A DNA stretch of 64,000 bases from Pampus argenteus (taxonomy: Eukaryota; Chordata; Actinopteri; Scombriformes; Stromateidae). A program made the translations under genes and the position numbers. Positions 48,201 to 62,900 of the stretch are shown piece by piece. The DNA is taken from the NCBI GenBank assembly GCA_036937835.1, contig CM072879.1, positions 1,486,001-1,550,000 on the forward strand, read 5' to 3'. Under the pieces are notes generated by a model that was not told where the DNA came from, searched no databases, and saw nothing but the letters and a program-made list of their open reading frames with translations. Each line of letters opens with the position of its first letter. The first letter of the stretch is position 1.

Positions 48201-51200
48201 CTCAGGCCAAAACTGACATCTACAGTTTTTTTTAAACAAGGAGCAATATTTTCAATCAAAACCATGTTTGCTATCAACAAGTAACTGATTTCTAATGATT
48301 AGGACCAAAAAACACATTTCTGAGAGCTTCCTGCAGCTTTTACTGTAACATTTGTAAAAATAGCTTTCTCTCAGGCCAAAACTGACAACTACAGTTTTTC
48401 TTAAACAAGGAGCAATATTTTCAATGAAAACCATGTTTGCCATCAACAAGTAACTGATTTCTAATGATTAGGACCAAAAAACTCACTTCTGAGAGCTTCC
48501 TGCAGCTTTTACTGTAACATTTGTAAAAATAGCTTTCTCTCAGGCCAAAACTGACAACTACAGTTTTTCTTAAACAAGGATCAATATTTTCAACAAAACC
48601 ATGTTTGCCATCAACAAGTAACTGATTTCTAATGATTAGGACCAAAAAACTCACTTCTGAGAGCTTCCTGCAGCTTTTACTGTAACATTTGTAAAAATAG
48701 CTTTCTCTCAGGCCAAAACTGACAACTACAGTTTTTCTTAAACAAGGAGCAATATTTTCAATCAAAACCATGTTTGCCATTAACAAGTAACTGATTTCTA
48801 ATGATTAGGACCAAAAAACTCACTTCTGAGAGCTTCCTGCAGCTTTTACTGTAACATTTGTAAAAATAGCTTTCTCTCAGGCCAAAACTGACAACTACAG
48901 TTTTTCTTAAACAAGGATCAATATTTTCAACAAAACCATGTTTGCCATCAACAAGTAACTGATTTCTAATGATTAGGACCAAAAAACTCACTTCTGAGAG
49001 CTTCCTGCAGCTTTTACTGTAACATTTGTAAAAATAGCTTTCTCTCAGGCCAAAACTGACAACTACAGATTTTCTTAAACAAGGATCAATATTTTCAATG
49101 AAAACCATGTTTGCCATCAACAAGTAACTGATTTCTAATGATTAGGACCAAAAAACTCACTTCTGAGAGCTTCCTGCAGCTTTTAATGTAACATTTGTAA
49201 AAAATAGCTTTCTCTCAGGCCAAAACTGACAACTACAGTTTTTCTTAAACAAGGAGCAATATTTTCAATGAAAACCATGTTTGCCATCAACAAGTAACTG
49301 ATTTCTAATGATTAGGACCAAAAAACTCACTTCTGAGAGCTTCCTGCAGCTTTTACTGTAACATTTGTAAAAATAGCTTTCTCTCAGGCCAAAACTGACA
49401 ACTACAGTTTTTCTTAAACAAGGAGCAATATTTTCAATCAAAACTATGTTTGCCGTCAACAAGTAACTGATTTCTAATGATTAGGACCAAAAAACTCACT
49501 TCTGAGAGCTTCCTGCAGCTTTTACTGTAATATTTGTAAAAATAGCTTTCTCTTAGGCCAAAACTGACAACTACAGTTTTTCTTAAACAAGGAGCAATAT
49601 TTTCAATCAAAACCATGTTTGCCATCAACAAGTAACTGATTTATAATGATTAGGACCAAAAAACTCACTTCTGAGAGCTTCCTGCAGCTTTTACTGTAAC
49701 ATTTGTAAAAATAGCTTTCTCTCAGGCCAAAACTGACAACTACAGTTTTTCTTAAATAAGGATCAATATTTTCAACAAAACCATGTTTGCCATCAACAAG
49801 TAACTGATTTCTAATGATTAGGACCAAAAAACTCACTTCTGAGAGCTTCCTGCAGCTTTTACTGTAACATTTGTAAAAATAGCTTTCTCTCAGGCCAAAA
49901 CTGACAACTACAGTTTTTCTTAAACAAGGAGCAATATTTTCAATCAAAACCATGTTTGCCATCAACAAGTAACTGATTTCTAATGATTAGGACCAAAAAA
50001 CTCACTTCTGAGAGCTTCCTGCAGCTTTTACTGTAACATTTGTAAAAATAGCTTTCTCTCAGGCCAAAACTGACACTACAGTTTTTCTTAAACAAGGATC
50101 AATATTTTCAATGAAAACCATGTTTGCCATCAACAAGTAACTGATTTCTAATGATTAGGACCAAAAAACTCACTTCTGAGAGCTTCCTGCAGCTTTTACT
50201 GTAACATTTGTAAAAATAGCTTTGTCTCAGGCCAAAACTGACAACTACAGTTTTTCTTAAACAAGGAGCAATATTTTCAATCAAAACCATGTTTGCCATC
50301 AACAAGTAACTGATTTCTAATGATTAGGACCAAAAAACTCACTTCTGAGAGCTTCCTGCAGCTTTTACTGTAACATTTGTAAAAATAGCTTTCTCTCAGG
50401 CCAAAACTGACAACTACAGTTTTTCTTAAACAAGGATCAATATTTTCAATGAAAACCATGTTTGCCATCAACAAGTAACTGATTTCTAATGATTAGGACG
50501 AAAAAACTCACTTCTGAGAGCTTCCTGCAGCTTTTACTGTAACATTTGTAAAAATAGCTTTCTCTCAGGCCAAAACTGACAACTACAGTTTTTCTTAAAC
50601 AAGGAGCAATATTTTCAATCAAAACCATGTTTGCCATCAACAAGTAACTGATTTCTAATGATTAGGACAAAAAAACTCACTTCTGAGAGCTTCCTGCAGC
50701 TTTTACTGTAACATTTGTAAAAAAAAGCTTTCTCTCTGCGAGAGAAGGCCAAAACTGACAACTACAGTTTTTCTTAAACAAGGAGCAATATTGTCAATCA
50801 AAACCATGTTTGCCATCAACAAGTAACTGATTTCTAATGATTAGGACCAAAAAACTCACTTCTGAGAGCTTCCTGCAGCTTTTACTGTAACATTTGTAAA
50901 AATAGCTTTCTCTCAGGCCAAAACTGACAACTACAGTTTTTCTTAAACAAGGAGCAATATTTTCAATCAAAACCATGTTTGCCATCAACAAGTAACTGAT
51001 TTCTAATGATTAGGACCAAAAAACTCACTTCTGAGAGCTTCCTGCAGCTTTTACTGTAACATTTGTAAATAATAGCTTTCTCTCAGGCCAAAACTGACAA
51101 CTACAGTTTTTCTTAAACAAGGAGCAATATTTTCAATCAAAACCATGTTTGCCATCAACAAGTAACTGATTTCTAATGATTAGGACCAAAAAACTCACTT

Positions 51201-51470
51201 CTGAGAGCTTCCTGCAGCTTTTAATGTAACATTTGAAAAATTAGCTTTCTCTCAGGCCAAAACTGACAACTACAGTTTTTCTTAAACAAGGAGCAATATT
51301 TTCAATCAAAACCATGTTTGCCATCAACAAGTAACTGATTTCTAATGATTAGGACCAAAAAACTCACTTCTGAGAGCTTCCTGCAGCTTTTACTGTAACA
51401 TTTGTAAAAATAGCTTTCTCTCAGGCCAAAACTGACAACTACAGTTTTTCTTAAACAAGAAGCAATATTT
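45207..51470 (-). repeat. Right arm, second copy of the 26-31 kb region
   Basis: The monomer order 46055-46421, 46562-47290, 49265-49631 and 49603-50107 follows 26030-26396, 27382-28110, 28728-29094 and 29235-29739 at offsets 20025, 19180, 20537 and 20368. Shared rare markers are CTTTCTTTC (26311, 46336), GATTATGAC (28103, 47283), AAACTATGTTTGCCGTC (28905, 49442) and CTGACACTACAG (29702, 50070). The stretch 47407-48111 also repeats 44192-44896 locally (offset 3215). Confidence 0.8.
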
Positions 51471-54400
51471 TCAATCAAAACCATGTTTGCCATCAACAAG
51501 TAACTGATTTCTAATGATTAGGAGCTTAAAAATAAGTTCTGAGAGCTTCCTGCAGCTTTTACTGTAACATTTGTAAAAATAGATTTCTCTCAGGCCAAAA
51601 CTGACAACTACAGTTTTTCTTAAACAAGGATCAATATTTTCAACAAAACCATGTTTGCCATCAACAAGTAACTGATTTCTAATGATTAGGACCAAAAACT
51701 CACTTCTGAGAGCTTCCTGCAGCTTTTACTGTAACATTTGTAAAGAATAGCTTTCTCTCAGGCCAAAACTGACAACTACAGTTTTTCTTAAACAAGGAGC
51801 AATATTTTCAATCAAAACCATGTTTGCCATCAACAAGTAACTGATTTCTAATGATTAGGACCAAAAAACTCACTTCTGAGAGCTTACTGCAGCTTTTACT
51901 GTAACATTTGTAAAAATAGCTTTCTCTCAGGCCCAAACTGACAACTACAGTTTTTCTTAAACAAGGAGCAATATTTTCAATCAAAACCATGTTTGCCATC
52001 AACAAGTAACTGATTTCTAATGATTAGGACCAAAAAACTCACTTCTGAGAGCTTCCTGCAGCTTTTACTGTAACATTTGTAAAAATAGCTTTGTCTCAGG
52101 CCAAAACTGACAACTACAGTTTTTCTTAAACAAGGAGCAATATTTTCAATGAAAACCATGTTTGCCATCAACAAGTAACTGATTTCTAATGATTAGGACC
52201 AAAAAACTCACTTCTGAGAGCTTCCTGCAGCTTTTACTGTAACATTTGTAAAAATAGCTTTGTCTCAGGCCAAAACTGACAACTACAGTTTTTCTTAAAC
52301 AAGGAGCAATATTTTCAATCAAAACCATGTTTGCCATCAACAAGTAACTGATTTCTAATGATTAGGATCAAAAAACTCACTTCTGAGAGCTTCCTGCAGC
52401 TTTTACTGTAACATTTGTAAAAATAGCTTTGTCTCAGGCCAAAACTGACAACTACAGTTTTTCTTAAACAAGGAGCAATATTTTCAATCAAAACCATGTT
52501 TGCCATCAACAAGTAACTGATTTCTAATGATTAGGACCAAAAAACTCACTTCTGAGAGCTTCCTGCAGCTTTTACTGTAACATTTGTAAAAATAGCTTTG
52601 TCTCAGGCCAAAACTGACAACTACAGTTTTTCTTAAACAAGGAGCAATATTTTCAATGAAAACCATGTTTGCCATCAACAAGTAACTGATTTCTAATGAT
52701 TAGGACCAAAAAGCTCACTTCTGAGAGCTTCCTGCAGCTTTTACTGTAACATTTGTAAAAATAGCTTTCTCTCAGGCCAAAACTGACAACTACAGTTTTT
52801 CTTAAATAAGGATCAATATTTTCAACAAAACCATGTTTGCCATCAACAAGTAACTGATTTCTAATGATTAGGACCAAAAAACTCACTTCTGAGAGCTTCC
52901 TGCAGCTTTTACTGTAACATTTGTAAAAATAGCTTTCTCTCAGGCCAAAACTGACAACTACAGTTTTTCTTAAACAAGGAGCAATATTTTCAATCAAAAC
53001 CATGTTTGCCATCAACAAGTAACTGATTTCTAATGATTAGGACCAAAAAACTCACTTCTGAGAGCTTCCTGCAGCTTTTACTGTAACATTTGTAAAAATA
53101 GCTTTCTCTCAGGCCAAAACTGACACTACAGTTTTTCTTAAACAAGGATCAATATTTTCAATGAAAACCATGTTTGCCATCAACAAGTAACTGATTTCTA
53201 ATGATTAGGACCAAAAAACTCACTTCTGAGAGCTTCCTGCAGCTTTTGCTGTGACATTTGTAAAAATAACTTTCTCTCAGGCCAAAACTGACAACTACAG
53301 TTTTTCTTAAACAAGGAGGAATATTTTCAATCAAAACCATGTTTGCCATCAACAACTAACTGATTTCTAATGATTAGGACCAAAAAACTCACTTCTGAGA
53401 GCTTCCTGCAGCTTTTACTGTAACATTTGTAAAAAATAGCTTTCTCTCAGGCCAAAACTGACAACTACAGTTTTTCTTAAACAAGGAGCAATATTTTCAA
53501 TCAAAACCATGTTTGCCATCAACAAGTAACTGATTTCTAATGATTAGGACCAAAAAACTCACTTCTGAGAGCTTCCTGCAGCTTTTACTGTAACATTTGT
53601 AAAAATAGCTTTCTCTCTGCGAGAGAAGGCCAAAACTGACAACTACAGTTTTTCTTAAACAAGGAGCAATATTGTCAATCAAAACCATGTTTGCCATCAA
53701 CAAGTAACTGATTTCTAATGATTAGGACCAAAAAACTCACTTCTGAGAGCTTCCTGCAGCTTTTACTGTAACATTTGTAAAAATAGCTTTCTCTCAGGCC
53801 AAAACTGACAACTACAGTTTTTCTTAAACAAGGAGCAATATTTTCAATCAAAACCATGTTTGCCATCAACAAGTAACTGATTTCTAATGATTAGGACACA
53901 AAAACTCACTTCTGAGAGCTTCCTGCAGCTTTTACTGTAACATTTGTAAAAAAAGCTTTCTCTCTGCGAGAGAAGGCCAAAACTGACAACTACAGTTTTT
54001 CTTAAACAAGGAGCAATATTGTCAATCAAAACCATGTTTGCCATCAACAAGTAACTGATTTCTAATGATTAGGACCAAAAAACTCACTTCTGAGAGCTTC
54101 CTGCAGCTTTTACTGTAACATTTGTAAAAATAGCTTTCTCTCAGGCCAAAACTGACAACTACAGTTTTTCTTAAACAAGGAGCAATATTTTCAATCAAAA
54201 CCATGTTTGCCATCAACAAGTAACTGATTTCTAATGATTAGGACCAAAAAACTCACTTCTGAGAGCTTCCTGCAGCTTTTACTGTAACATTTGTAAATAA
54301 TAGCTTTCTCTCAGGCCAAAACTGACAACTACAGTTTTTCTTAAACAAGGAGCAATATTTTCAATCAAAACCATGTTTGCCATCAACAAGTAACTGATTT

Positions 54401-54698
54401 CTAATGATTAGGACCAAAAAACTCACTTCTGAGAGCTTCCTGCAGCTTTTAATGTAACATTTGAAAAATTAGCTTTCTCTCAGGCCAAAACTGACAACTA
54501 CAGTTTTTCTTAAACAAGGAGCAATATTTTCAATCAAAACCATGTTTGCCATCAACAAGTAACTGATTTCTAATGATTAGGACCAAAAAACTCACTTCTG
54601 AGAGCTTCCTGCAGCTTTTACTGTAACATTTGTAAAAATAGCTTTCTCTCAGGCCAAAACTGACAACTACAGTTTTTCTTAAACAAGAAGCAATATTT
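51471..54698 (-). repeat. Right HOR-C unit, 3228 bp, duplicate of 33317-36891
   Basis: It shares the AATAGATTTC change with 33317- and follows it at a constant offset of 18154 to about 54190, including the GGAGGAATATT monomer, the CAACAACTAAC monomer and two palindromes. It differs at the monomer equivalent to 34330, has CTTACTGCAGC near 51893, and lacks the duplicated 347-bp pair. Confidence 0.85.
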
Positions 54699-55035
54699 TC
54701 AATCAAAACCATGTTTGCCATCAACAAGTAACTGATTTCTAATGATTAGGAGCTTAAAAATAAGTTCTGAGAGCTTCCTGCAGCTTTTACTGTAACATTT
54801 GTAAAAATAGCTTTCTCTCAGGCCAAAACTGACAACTACAGTTTTTCTTAAACAAGGATCAATATTTTCAACAAAACCATGTTTGCCATCAACAAGTAAC
54901 TGATTTCTAATGATTAGGACCAAAAACTCACTTCTGAGAGCTTCCTGCAGCTTTTACTGTAACATTTGTAAAGAATAGCTTTCTCTCAGGCCAAAACTGA
55001 CAACTACAGTTTTTCTTAAACAAGGAGCAATATTT

Positions 55036-58000
55036 TCAATCAAAACCATGTTTGCCATCAACAAGTAACTGATTTCTAATGATTAGGACCAAAAAACTCA
55101 CTTCTGAGAGCTTCCTGCAGCTTTTACTGTAACATTTGTAAAAATAGCTTTCTCTCAGGCCCAAACTGACAACTACAGTTTTTCTTAAACAAGGAGCAAT
55201 ATTTTCAATCAAAACCATGTTTGCCATCAACAAGTAACTGATTTCTAATGATTAGGACCAAAAAACTCACTTCTGAGAGCTTCCTGCAGCTTTTACTGTA
55301 ACATTTGTAAAAATAGCTTTGTCTCAGGCCAAAACTGACAACTACAGTTTTTCTTAAACAAGGAGCAATATTTTCAATGAAAACCATGTTTGCCATCAAC
55401 AAGTAACTGATTTCTAATGATTAGGACCAAAAAACTCACTTCTGAGAGCTTCCTGCAGCTTTTACTGTAACATTTGTAAAAATAGCTTTGTCTCAGGCCA
55501 AAACTGACAACTACAGTTTTTCTTAAACAAGGAGCAATATTTTCAATCAAAACCATGTTTGCCATCAACAAGTAACTGATTTCTAATGATTAGGATCAAA
55601 AAACTCACTTCTGAGAGCTTCCTGCAGCTTTTACTGTAACATTTGTAAAAATAGCTTTGTCTCAGGCCAAAACTGACAACTACAGTTTTTCTTAAACAAG
55701 GAGCAATATTTTCAATGAAAACCATGTTTGCCATCAACAAGTAACTGATTTCTAATGATTAGGACCAAAAAACTCACTTCTGAGAGCTTCCTGCAGCTTT
55801 TACTGTAACATTTGTAAAAATAGCTTTCTCTCAGGCCAAAACTGACAACTACAGTTTTTCTTAAACAAGGAGCAATATTTTCAATCAAAACCATGTTTGC
55901 CATCAACAAGTAACTGATTTCTAATGATTAGGACCAAAAAGCTCACTTCTGAGAGCTTCCTGCAGCTTTTACTGTAACATTTGTAAAAATAGCTTTCTCT
56001 CAGGCCAAAACTGACAACTACAGTTTTTCTTAAACAAGGATCAATATTTTCAATCAAAACCATGTTTGCCATCAACAAGTCAAGTGACTGATTTCTAATG
56101 ATTAGGACCAAAAAACTCACTTCTGAGAGCTTCCTGCAGCTTCTACTGTAACATTTGTAAAAATAGCTTTCTCTTAGGCCAAAACTGACAACTACAGTTT
56201 TTCTTAAACAAGGAGCAATATTTTCAATCAAAACCATGTTTGCCATCAACAAGTAACTGATTTCTAATGATTAGGAGCCCAAAAATAACTTCTGAGAGCT
56301 TCCTGCAGCTTTTACTGTAACATTTGTAAAAATAGCTTTCTCTCAGGCCAAACCTTACAACTACAGCTTTTCTTAAACAAGGATCAATATTTTCAATCAA
56401 AACCATGTTTGCCATCAACAAGTAACTGATTTCTAATGATTAGGACCAAAAAACTCACTTCTGAGAGCTTCCTGCAGCTTTTACTGTAACATTTGAAAAA
56501 ATAGCTTTCTCTCTGCGAGAGAAGGCCAAAACTGACAACTACAGTTTTTCTTAAACAAGGAGCAATATTTTCAATCAAAACCATGTTTGCCATCAACAAG
56601 TAACTGATTTCTAATGATTAGGACCAAAAAACTCACTTCTGAGAGCTTCCTGCTGCTTTTACTGTAATATTTGTAAAAATAGCTTTCTCTTAGGCCAAAA
56701 CTGACAACTACAGTTTTTCTTAAACAAGGAGCAATATTTTCAATCAAAACCATGTTTGCCATCAACAAGTAACTGATTTCTAATGATTAGGACAAAAAAA
56801 CTCACTTCTGAGAGCTTCCTGCAGCTTTTACTGTAACATTTGTAAATAATAGCTTTCTCTCAGGCCAAAACTGACAACTACAGTTTTTCTTAAACAAGGA
56901 GCAATATTTTCAATCAAAACCATGTTTGCCATCAACAAGTAACTGATTTCTAATGATTAGGACCAAAAAACTCACTTCTGAGAGCTTCCTGCAGCTTTTA
57001 ATGTAACATTTGTAAAATTAGCTTTCTCTCAGGCCAAAACTGACAACTACAGTTTTTCTTAAACAAGGAGCAATATTTTCAATCAAAACCATGTTTGCCA
57101 TCAACAAGTAACTGATTTCTAATGATTAGGACCAAAAAACTCACTTCTGAGAGCTTCCTGCAGCTTTTACTGTAACATTTGTAAAAATAGCTTTCTCTCA
57201 GGCCAAAACTGACAACTACAGTTTTTCTTAAATAAGGAGCAATATTTTCAACAAAACCATGTTTGCCATCAACAAGTAACTGATTTCTAATGATTAGGAG
57301 CCCAAAAAAAACTTCTGAGAGCTTCATGCAGCTTTTACTGTAACATTTGTAAAAATAGCTTTCTCTCAGGCCAAAACTGACAACTACAGTTTTTCTTAAA
57401 CAAGGAGCAATATTTTCAATGAAAACCATGTTTGCCATCAACAAGTAACTGATTTCTAATGATTAGGACCAAAAAACTCACTTCTGAGAGCTTCCTGCAG
57501 CTTTTACTGTAACATTTGTAAAAATAGCTTTCTCTCAGGCCAAAACTGACAACTACAGTTTTTCTTAAACAAGGATCAATATTTTCAACAAAACCATGTT
57601 TGCCATCAACAAGTAACTGATTTCTAATGATTAGGACCAAAAAACTCACTTCTGAGAGCTTCCTGCAGCTTTTACTGTAACATTTGTAAAAATAGCTTTC
57701 TCTCAGGCCAAAACTGACAACTACAGTTTTTCTTAAACAAGGAGCAATATTTTCAATCAAAACCATGTTTGCCATCAACAAGTAACTGATTTCTAATGAT
57801 TAGGACCAAAAAACTCACTTCTGAGAGCTTCCTGCAGCTTTTACTGTAACATTTGTAAAAATAGCTTTCTCTCAGGCCAAAACTGACAACTACAGTTTTT
57901 CTTAAACAAGGAGCAATATTTTCAATCAAAACCATGTTTGCCATCAACAAGTAACTGATTTCTAATGATTAGGACCAAAAAACTCACTTCTGAGAGCTTC

Positions 58001-59953
58001 CTGCAGCTTTTACTGTAACATTTGTAAAAATAGCTTTCTCTCAGGCCAAAACTGACAACTACAGTTTTTCTTAAACAAGGAGCAATATTTTCAATCAAAA
58101 CCATGTTTGCCATCAACAAGTAACTGATTTCTAATGATTATGACCAAAAAAACTCACTTCTGAGAGCTTCCTGCAGCTTTTACTGTAACATTTGTAAAAA
58201 TAGCTTTCTCTCAGGCCAAAACTGACAACTACAGTTTTTCTTAAACAAGGAGCAATATTTTCAATGAAAACCATGTTTGCCATCAACAAGTAACTGATTT
58301 CTAATGATTAGGACCAAAAAACTCACTTCTGAGAGCTTCCTGCAGCTTTTACTGTAACATTTGTAAAAATAGCTTTCTCTCAGGCCAAAACTGACAACTA
58401 CAGTTTTTCTTAAACAAGGATCAATATTTTCAATCAAAACCATGTTTGCCATCAACAAGTAACTGATTTCTAATGATTAGGACCAAAAAACTCACTTCTG
58501 AGAGCTTCCTGCAGCTTTTACTGTAACATTTGTAAAAATAGCTTTGTCTCAGGCCAAAACTGACAACTACAGTTTTTCTTAAACAAGGAGCAATATTTTC
58601 AATGAAAACCATGTTTGCCATCAACAAGTAACTGATTTCTAATGATTAGGACCAAAAAACTCACTTCTGAGAGCTTCCTGCAGCTTTTACTGTAACATTT
58701 GTAAAAATAGCTTTCTCTCAGGCCAAAACTGACAACTACAGTTTTTCTTAAACAAGGAGCAATATTTTCAATCAAAACCATGTTTGCCATCAACAAGTAA
58801 CTGATTTCTAATGATTAGGACCAAAAAACTCACTTCTGAGAGCTTCCTGCAGCTTTTACTGTAACATTTGTAAAAATAGCTTTGTCTCAGGCCAAAACTG
58901 ACAACTACAGTTTTTCTTAAACAAGGAGCAATATTTTCAATCAAAACCATGTTTGCCATCAACAAGTAACTGATTTCTAATGATTAGGACCAAAAAACTC
59001 AGTTCTGAGAGCTTCCTGCAGCTTTTACTGTAACATTTGTAAAAATAGCTTTCTCTCAGGCCAAAACTGACAACTACAGTTTTTCTTAAACAAGGAGCAA
59101 TATTTTCAATCAAAACCATGTTTGTCATCAACAAGTAACTGATTTCTAATGATTAGGACCAAAAAACTCACTTCTGAGAGTTTCCTGCAGCTTTTACTGT
59201 AACATTTGTAAAAATAGCTTTCTCTCAGGCCAAAACTGACAACTACAGTTTTTCTTAAACAAGGAGCAATATTTTCAATGAAAACCATGTTTGCCATCAA
59301 CAAGTAACTGATTTCTAATGATTAGGACCAAAAAACTCACTTCTGAGAGCTTCCTGCAGCTTTTACTGTAATATTTGTAAAAATAGCTTTCTCTTAGGCC
59401 AAAACTGACAACTACAGTTTTTCTTAAACAAGGAGCAATATTTTCAATCAAAACCATGTTTGCCATCAACGAGTAACTGATTTCTAATGATTAGGACCAA
59501 AAAACTCACTTCTGGGAGCTTCCTGCAGCTTTTACTGTAACATTTGTAAAAATAGCTTTCTCTCAGGCCAAAACTGACAACTACAGTTTTTCTTAAACAA
59601 GGAGCAATATTTTCAATCAAAACCATGTTTGCCATCAACAAGTAACTGATTTCTAATGATTAGGACCAGAAAAACTCACTTCTGAGAGCTTCCTGCAGCT
59701 TTTACTGTAACATTTGTAAAAATAGCTTTGTCTCAGGCCAAAACTGACAACTACAGTTTTTCTTAAACAAGGAGCAATATTTTCAATCAAAACCATGTTT
59801 GCCATCAACAAGTAACTGATTTCTAATGATTAGGAGCCCAAAAAAAAACTTCTGAGAGCTTCCTGCAGCTTTTACTGTAACATTTGTAAAAAATAGCTTT
59901 CTCTCAGGCCAAAACTGACAACTACAGTTTTTCTTAAACAAGGAGCAATATTT
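55036..59953 (-). repeat. Right HOR-D unit, 29 monomers, 4918 bp
   Basis: Markers at 55163 (GGCCCAAACTG), 56081 (CAAGTG insertion), 56351 (AACCTTACAACTACAGC), 56507 (palindrome), 57014 (AAAATTAGC), 57320 (GCTTCATGCAGC), 59468 (CAACGAGTAAC) and 59509 (CTTCTGGGAGC) define the unit. Those to 57320 recur at +4918; those near 59.5 kb recur in the earlier instance at 44723 and 44764. Confidence 0.88.
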
Positions 59954-62900
59954 TCAATCAAAACCATGTTTGCCATCAACAAGTAACTGATTTCTAATGA
60001 TTAGGACCAAAAAACTCACTTCTGAGAGCTTCCTGCAGCTTTTACTGTAACATTTGTAAAAATAGCTTTCTCTCAGGCCCAAACTGACAACTACAGTTTT
60101 TCTTAAACAAGGAGCAATATTTTCAATCAAAACCATGTTTGCCATCAACAAGTAACTGATTTCTAATGATTAGGACCAAAAAACTCACTTCTGAGAGCTT
60201 CCTGCAGCTTTTACTGTAACATTTGTAAAAATAGCTTTGTCTCAGGCCAAAACTGACAACTACAGTTTTTCTTAAACAAGGAGCAATATTTTCAATGAAA
60301 ACCATGTTTGCCATCAACAAGTAACTGATTTCTAATGATTAGGACCAAAAAACTCACTTCTGAGAGCTTCCTGCAGCTTTTACTGTAACATTTGTAAAAA
60401 TAGCTTTGTCTCAGGCCAAAACTGACAACTACAGTTTTTCTTAAACAAGGAGCAATATTTTCAATCAAAACCATGTTTGCCATCAACAAGTAACTGATTT
60501 CTAATGATTAGGATCAAAAAACTCACTTCTGAGAGCTTCCTGCAGCTTTTACTGTAACATTTGTAAAAATAGCTTTGTCTCAGGCCAAAACTGACAACTA
60601 CAGTTTTTCTTAAACAAGGAGCAATATTTTCAATGAAAACCATGTTTGCCATCAACAAGTAACTGATTTCTAATGATTAGGACCAAAAAACTCACTTCTG
60701 AGAGCTTCCTGCAGCTTTTACTGTAACATTTGTAAAAATAGCTTTCTCTCAGGCCAAAACTGACAACTACAGTTTTTCTTAAACAAGGAGCAATATTTTC
60801 AATCAAAACCATGTTTGCCATCAACAAGTAACTGATTTCTAATGATTAGGACCAAAAAGCTCACTTCTGAGAGCTTCCTGCAGCTTTTACTGTAACATTT
60901 GTAAAAATAGCTTTCTCTCAGGCCAAAACTGACAACTACAGTTTTTCTTAAACAAGGATCAATATTTTCAATCAAAACCATGTTTGCCATCAACAAGTCA
61001 AGTGACTGATTTCTAATGATTAGGACCAAAAAACTCACTTCTGAGAGCTTCCTGCAGCTTCTACTGTAACATTTGTAAAAATAGCTTTCTCTTAGGCCAA
61101 AACTGACAACTACAGTTTTTCTTAAACAAGGAGCAATATTTTCAATCAAAACCATGTTTGCCATCAACAAGTAACTGATTTCTAATGATTAGGAGCCCAA
61201 AAATAACTTCTGAGAGCTTCCTGCAGCTTTTACTGTAACATTTGTAAAAATAGCTTTCTCTCAGGCCAAACCTTACAACTACAGCTTTTCTTAAACAAGG
61301 ATCAATATTTTCAATCAAAACCATGTTTGCCATCAACAAGTAACTGATTTCTAATGATTAGGACCAAAAAACTCACTTCTGAGAGCTTCCTGCAGCTTTT
61401 ACTGTAACATTTGAAAAAATAGCTTTCTCTCTGCGAGAGAAGGCCAAAACTGACAACTACAGTTTTTCTTAAACAAGGAGCAATATTTTCAATCAAAACC
61501 ATGTTTGCCATCAACAAGTAACTGATTTCTAATGATTAGGACCAAAAAACTCACTTCTGAGAGCTTCCTGCTGCTTTTACTGTAATATTTGTAAAAATAG
61601 CTTTCTCTTAGGCCAAAACTGACAACTACAGTTTTTCTTAAACAAGGAGCAATATTTTCAATCAAAACCATGTTTGCCATCAACAAGTAACTGATTTCTA
61701 ATGATTAGGACAAAAAAACTCACTTCTGAGAGCTTCCTGCAGCTTTTACTCTAACATTTGTAAATAATAGCTTTCTCTCAGGCCAAAACTGACAACTACA
61801 GTTTTTCTTAAACAAGGAGCAATATTTTCAATCAAAACCATGTTTGCCATCAACAAGTAACTGATTTCTAATGATTAGGACCAAAAAACTCACTTCTGAG
61901 AGCTTCCTGCAGCTTTTAATGTAACATTTGTAAAATTAGCTTTCTCTCAGGCCAAAACTGACAACTACAGTTTTTCTTAAACAAGGAGCAATATTTTCAA
62001 TCAAAACCATGTTTGCCATCAACAAGTAACTGATTTCTAATGATTAGGACCAAAAAACTCACTTCTGAGAGCTTCCTGCAGCTTTTACTGTAACATTTGT
62101 AAAAATAGCTTTCTCTCAGGCCAAAACTGACAACTACAGTTTTTCTTAAATAAGGAGCAATATTTTCAACAAAACCATGTTTGCCATCAACAAGTAACTG
62201 ATTTCTAATGATTAGGAGCCCAAAAAAAACTTCTGAGAGCTTCATGCAGCTTTTACTGTAACATTTGTAAAAATAGCTTTCTCTCAGGCCAAAACTGACA
62301 ACTACAGTTTTTCTTAAACAAGGAGCAATATTTTCAATGAAAACCATGTTTGCCATCAACAAGTAACTGATTTCTAATGATTAGGACCAAAAAACTCACT
62401 TCTGAGAGCTTCCTGCAGCTTTTACTGTAACATTTGTAAAAATAGCTTTCTCTCAGGCCAAAACTGACAACTACAGTTTTTCTTAAACAAGGATCAATAT
62501 TTTCAACAAAACCATGTTTGCCATCAACAAGTAACTGATTTCTAATGATTAGGACCAAAAAACTCACTTCTGAGAGCTTCCTGCAGCTTTTACTGTAACA
62601 TTTGTAAAAATAGCTTTCTCTCAGGCCAAAACTGACAACTACAGTTTTTCTTAAACAAGGAGCAATATTTTCAATCAAAACCATGTTTGCCATCAACAAG
62701 TAACTGATTTCTAATGATTAGGACCAAAAAACTCACTTCTGAGAGCTTCCTGCAGCTTTTACTGTAACATTTGTAAAAATAGCTTTCTCTCAGGCCAAAA
62801 CTGACAACTACAGTTTTTCTTAAACAAGGAGCAATATTTTCAATCAAAACCATGTTTGCCATCAACAAGTAACTGATTTCTAATGATTAGGACCAAAAAA

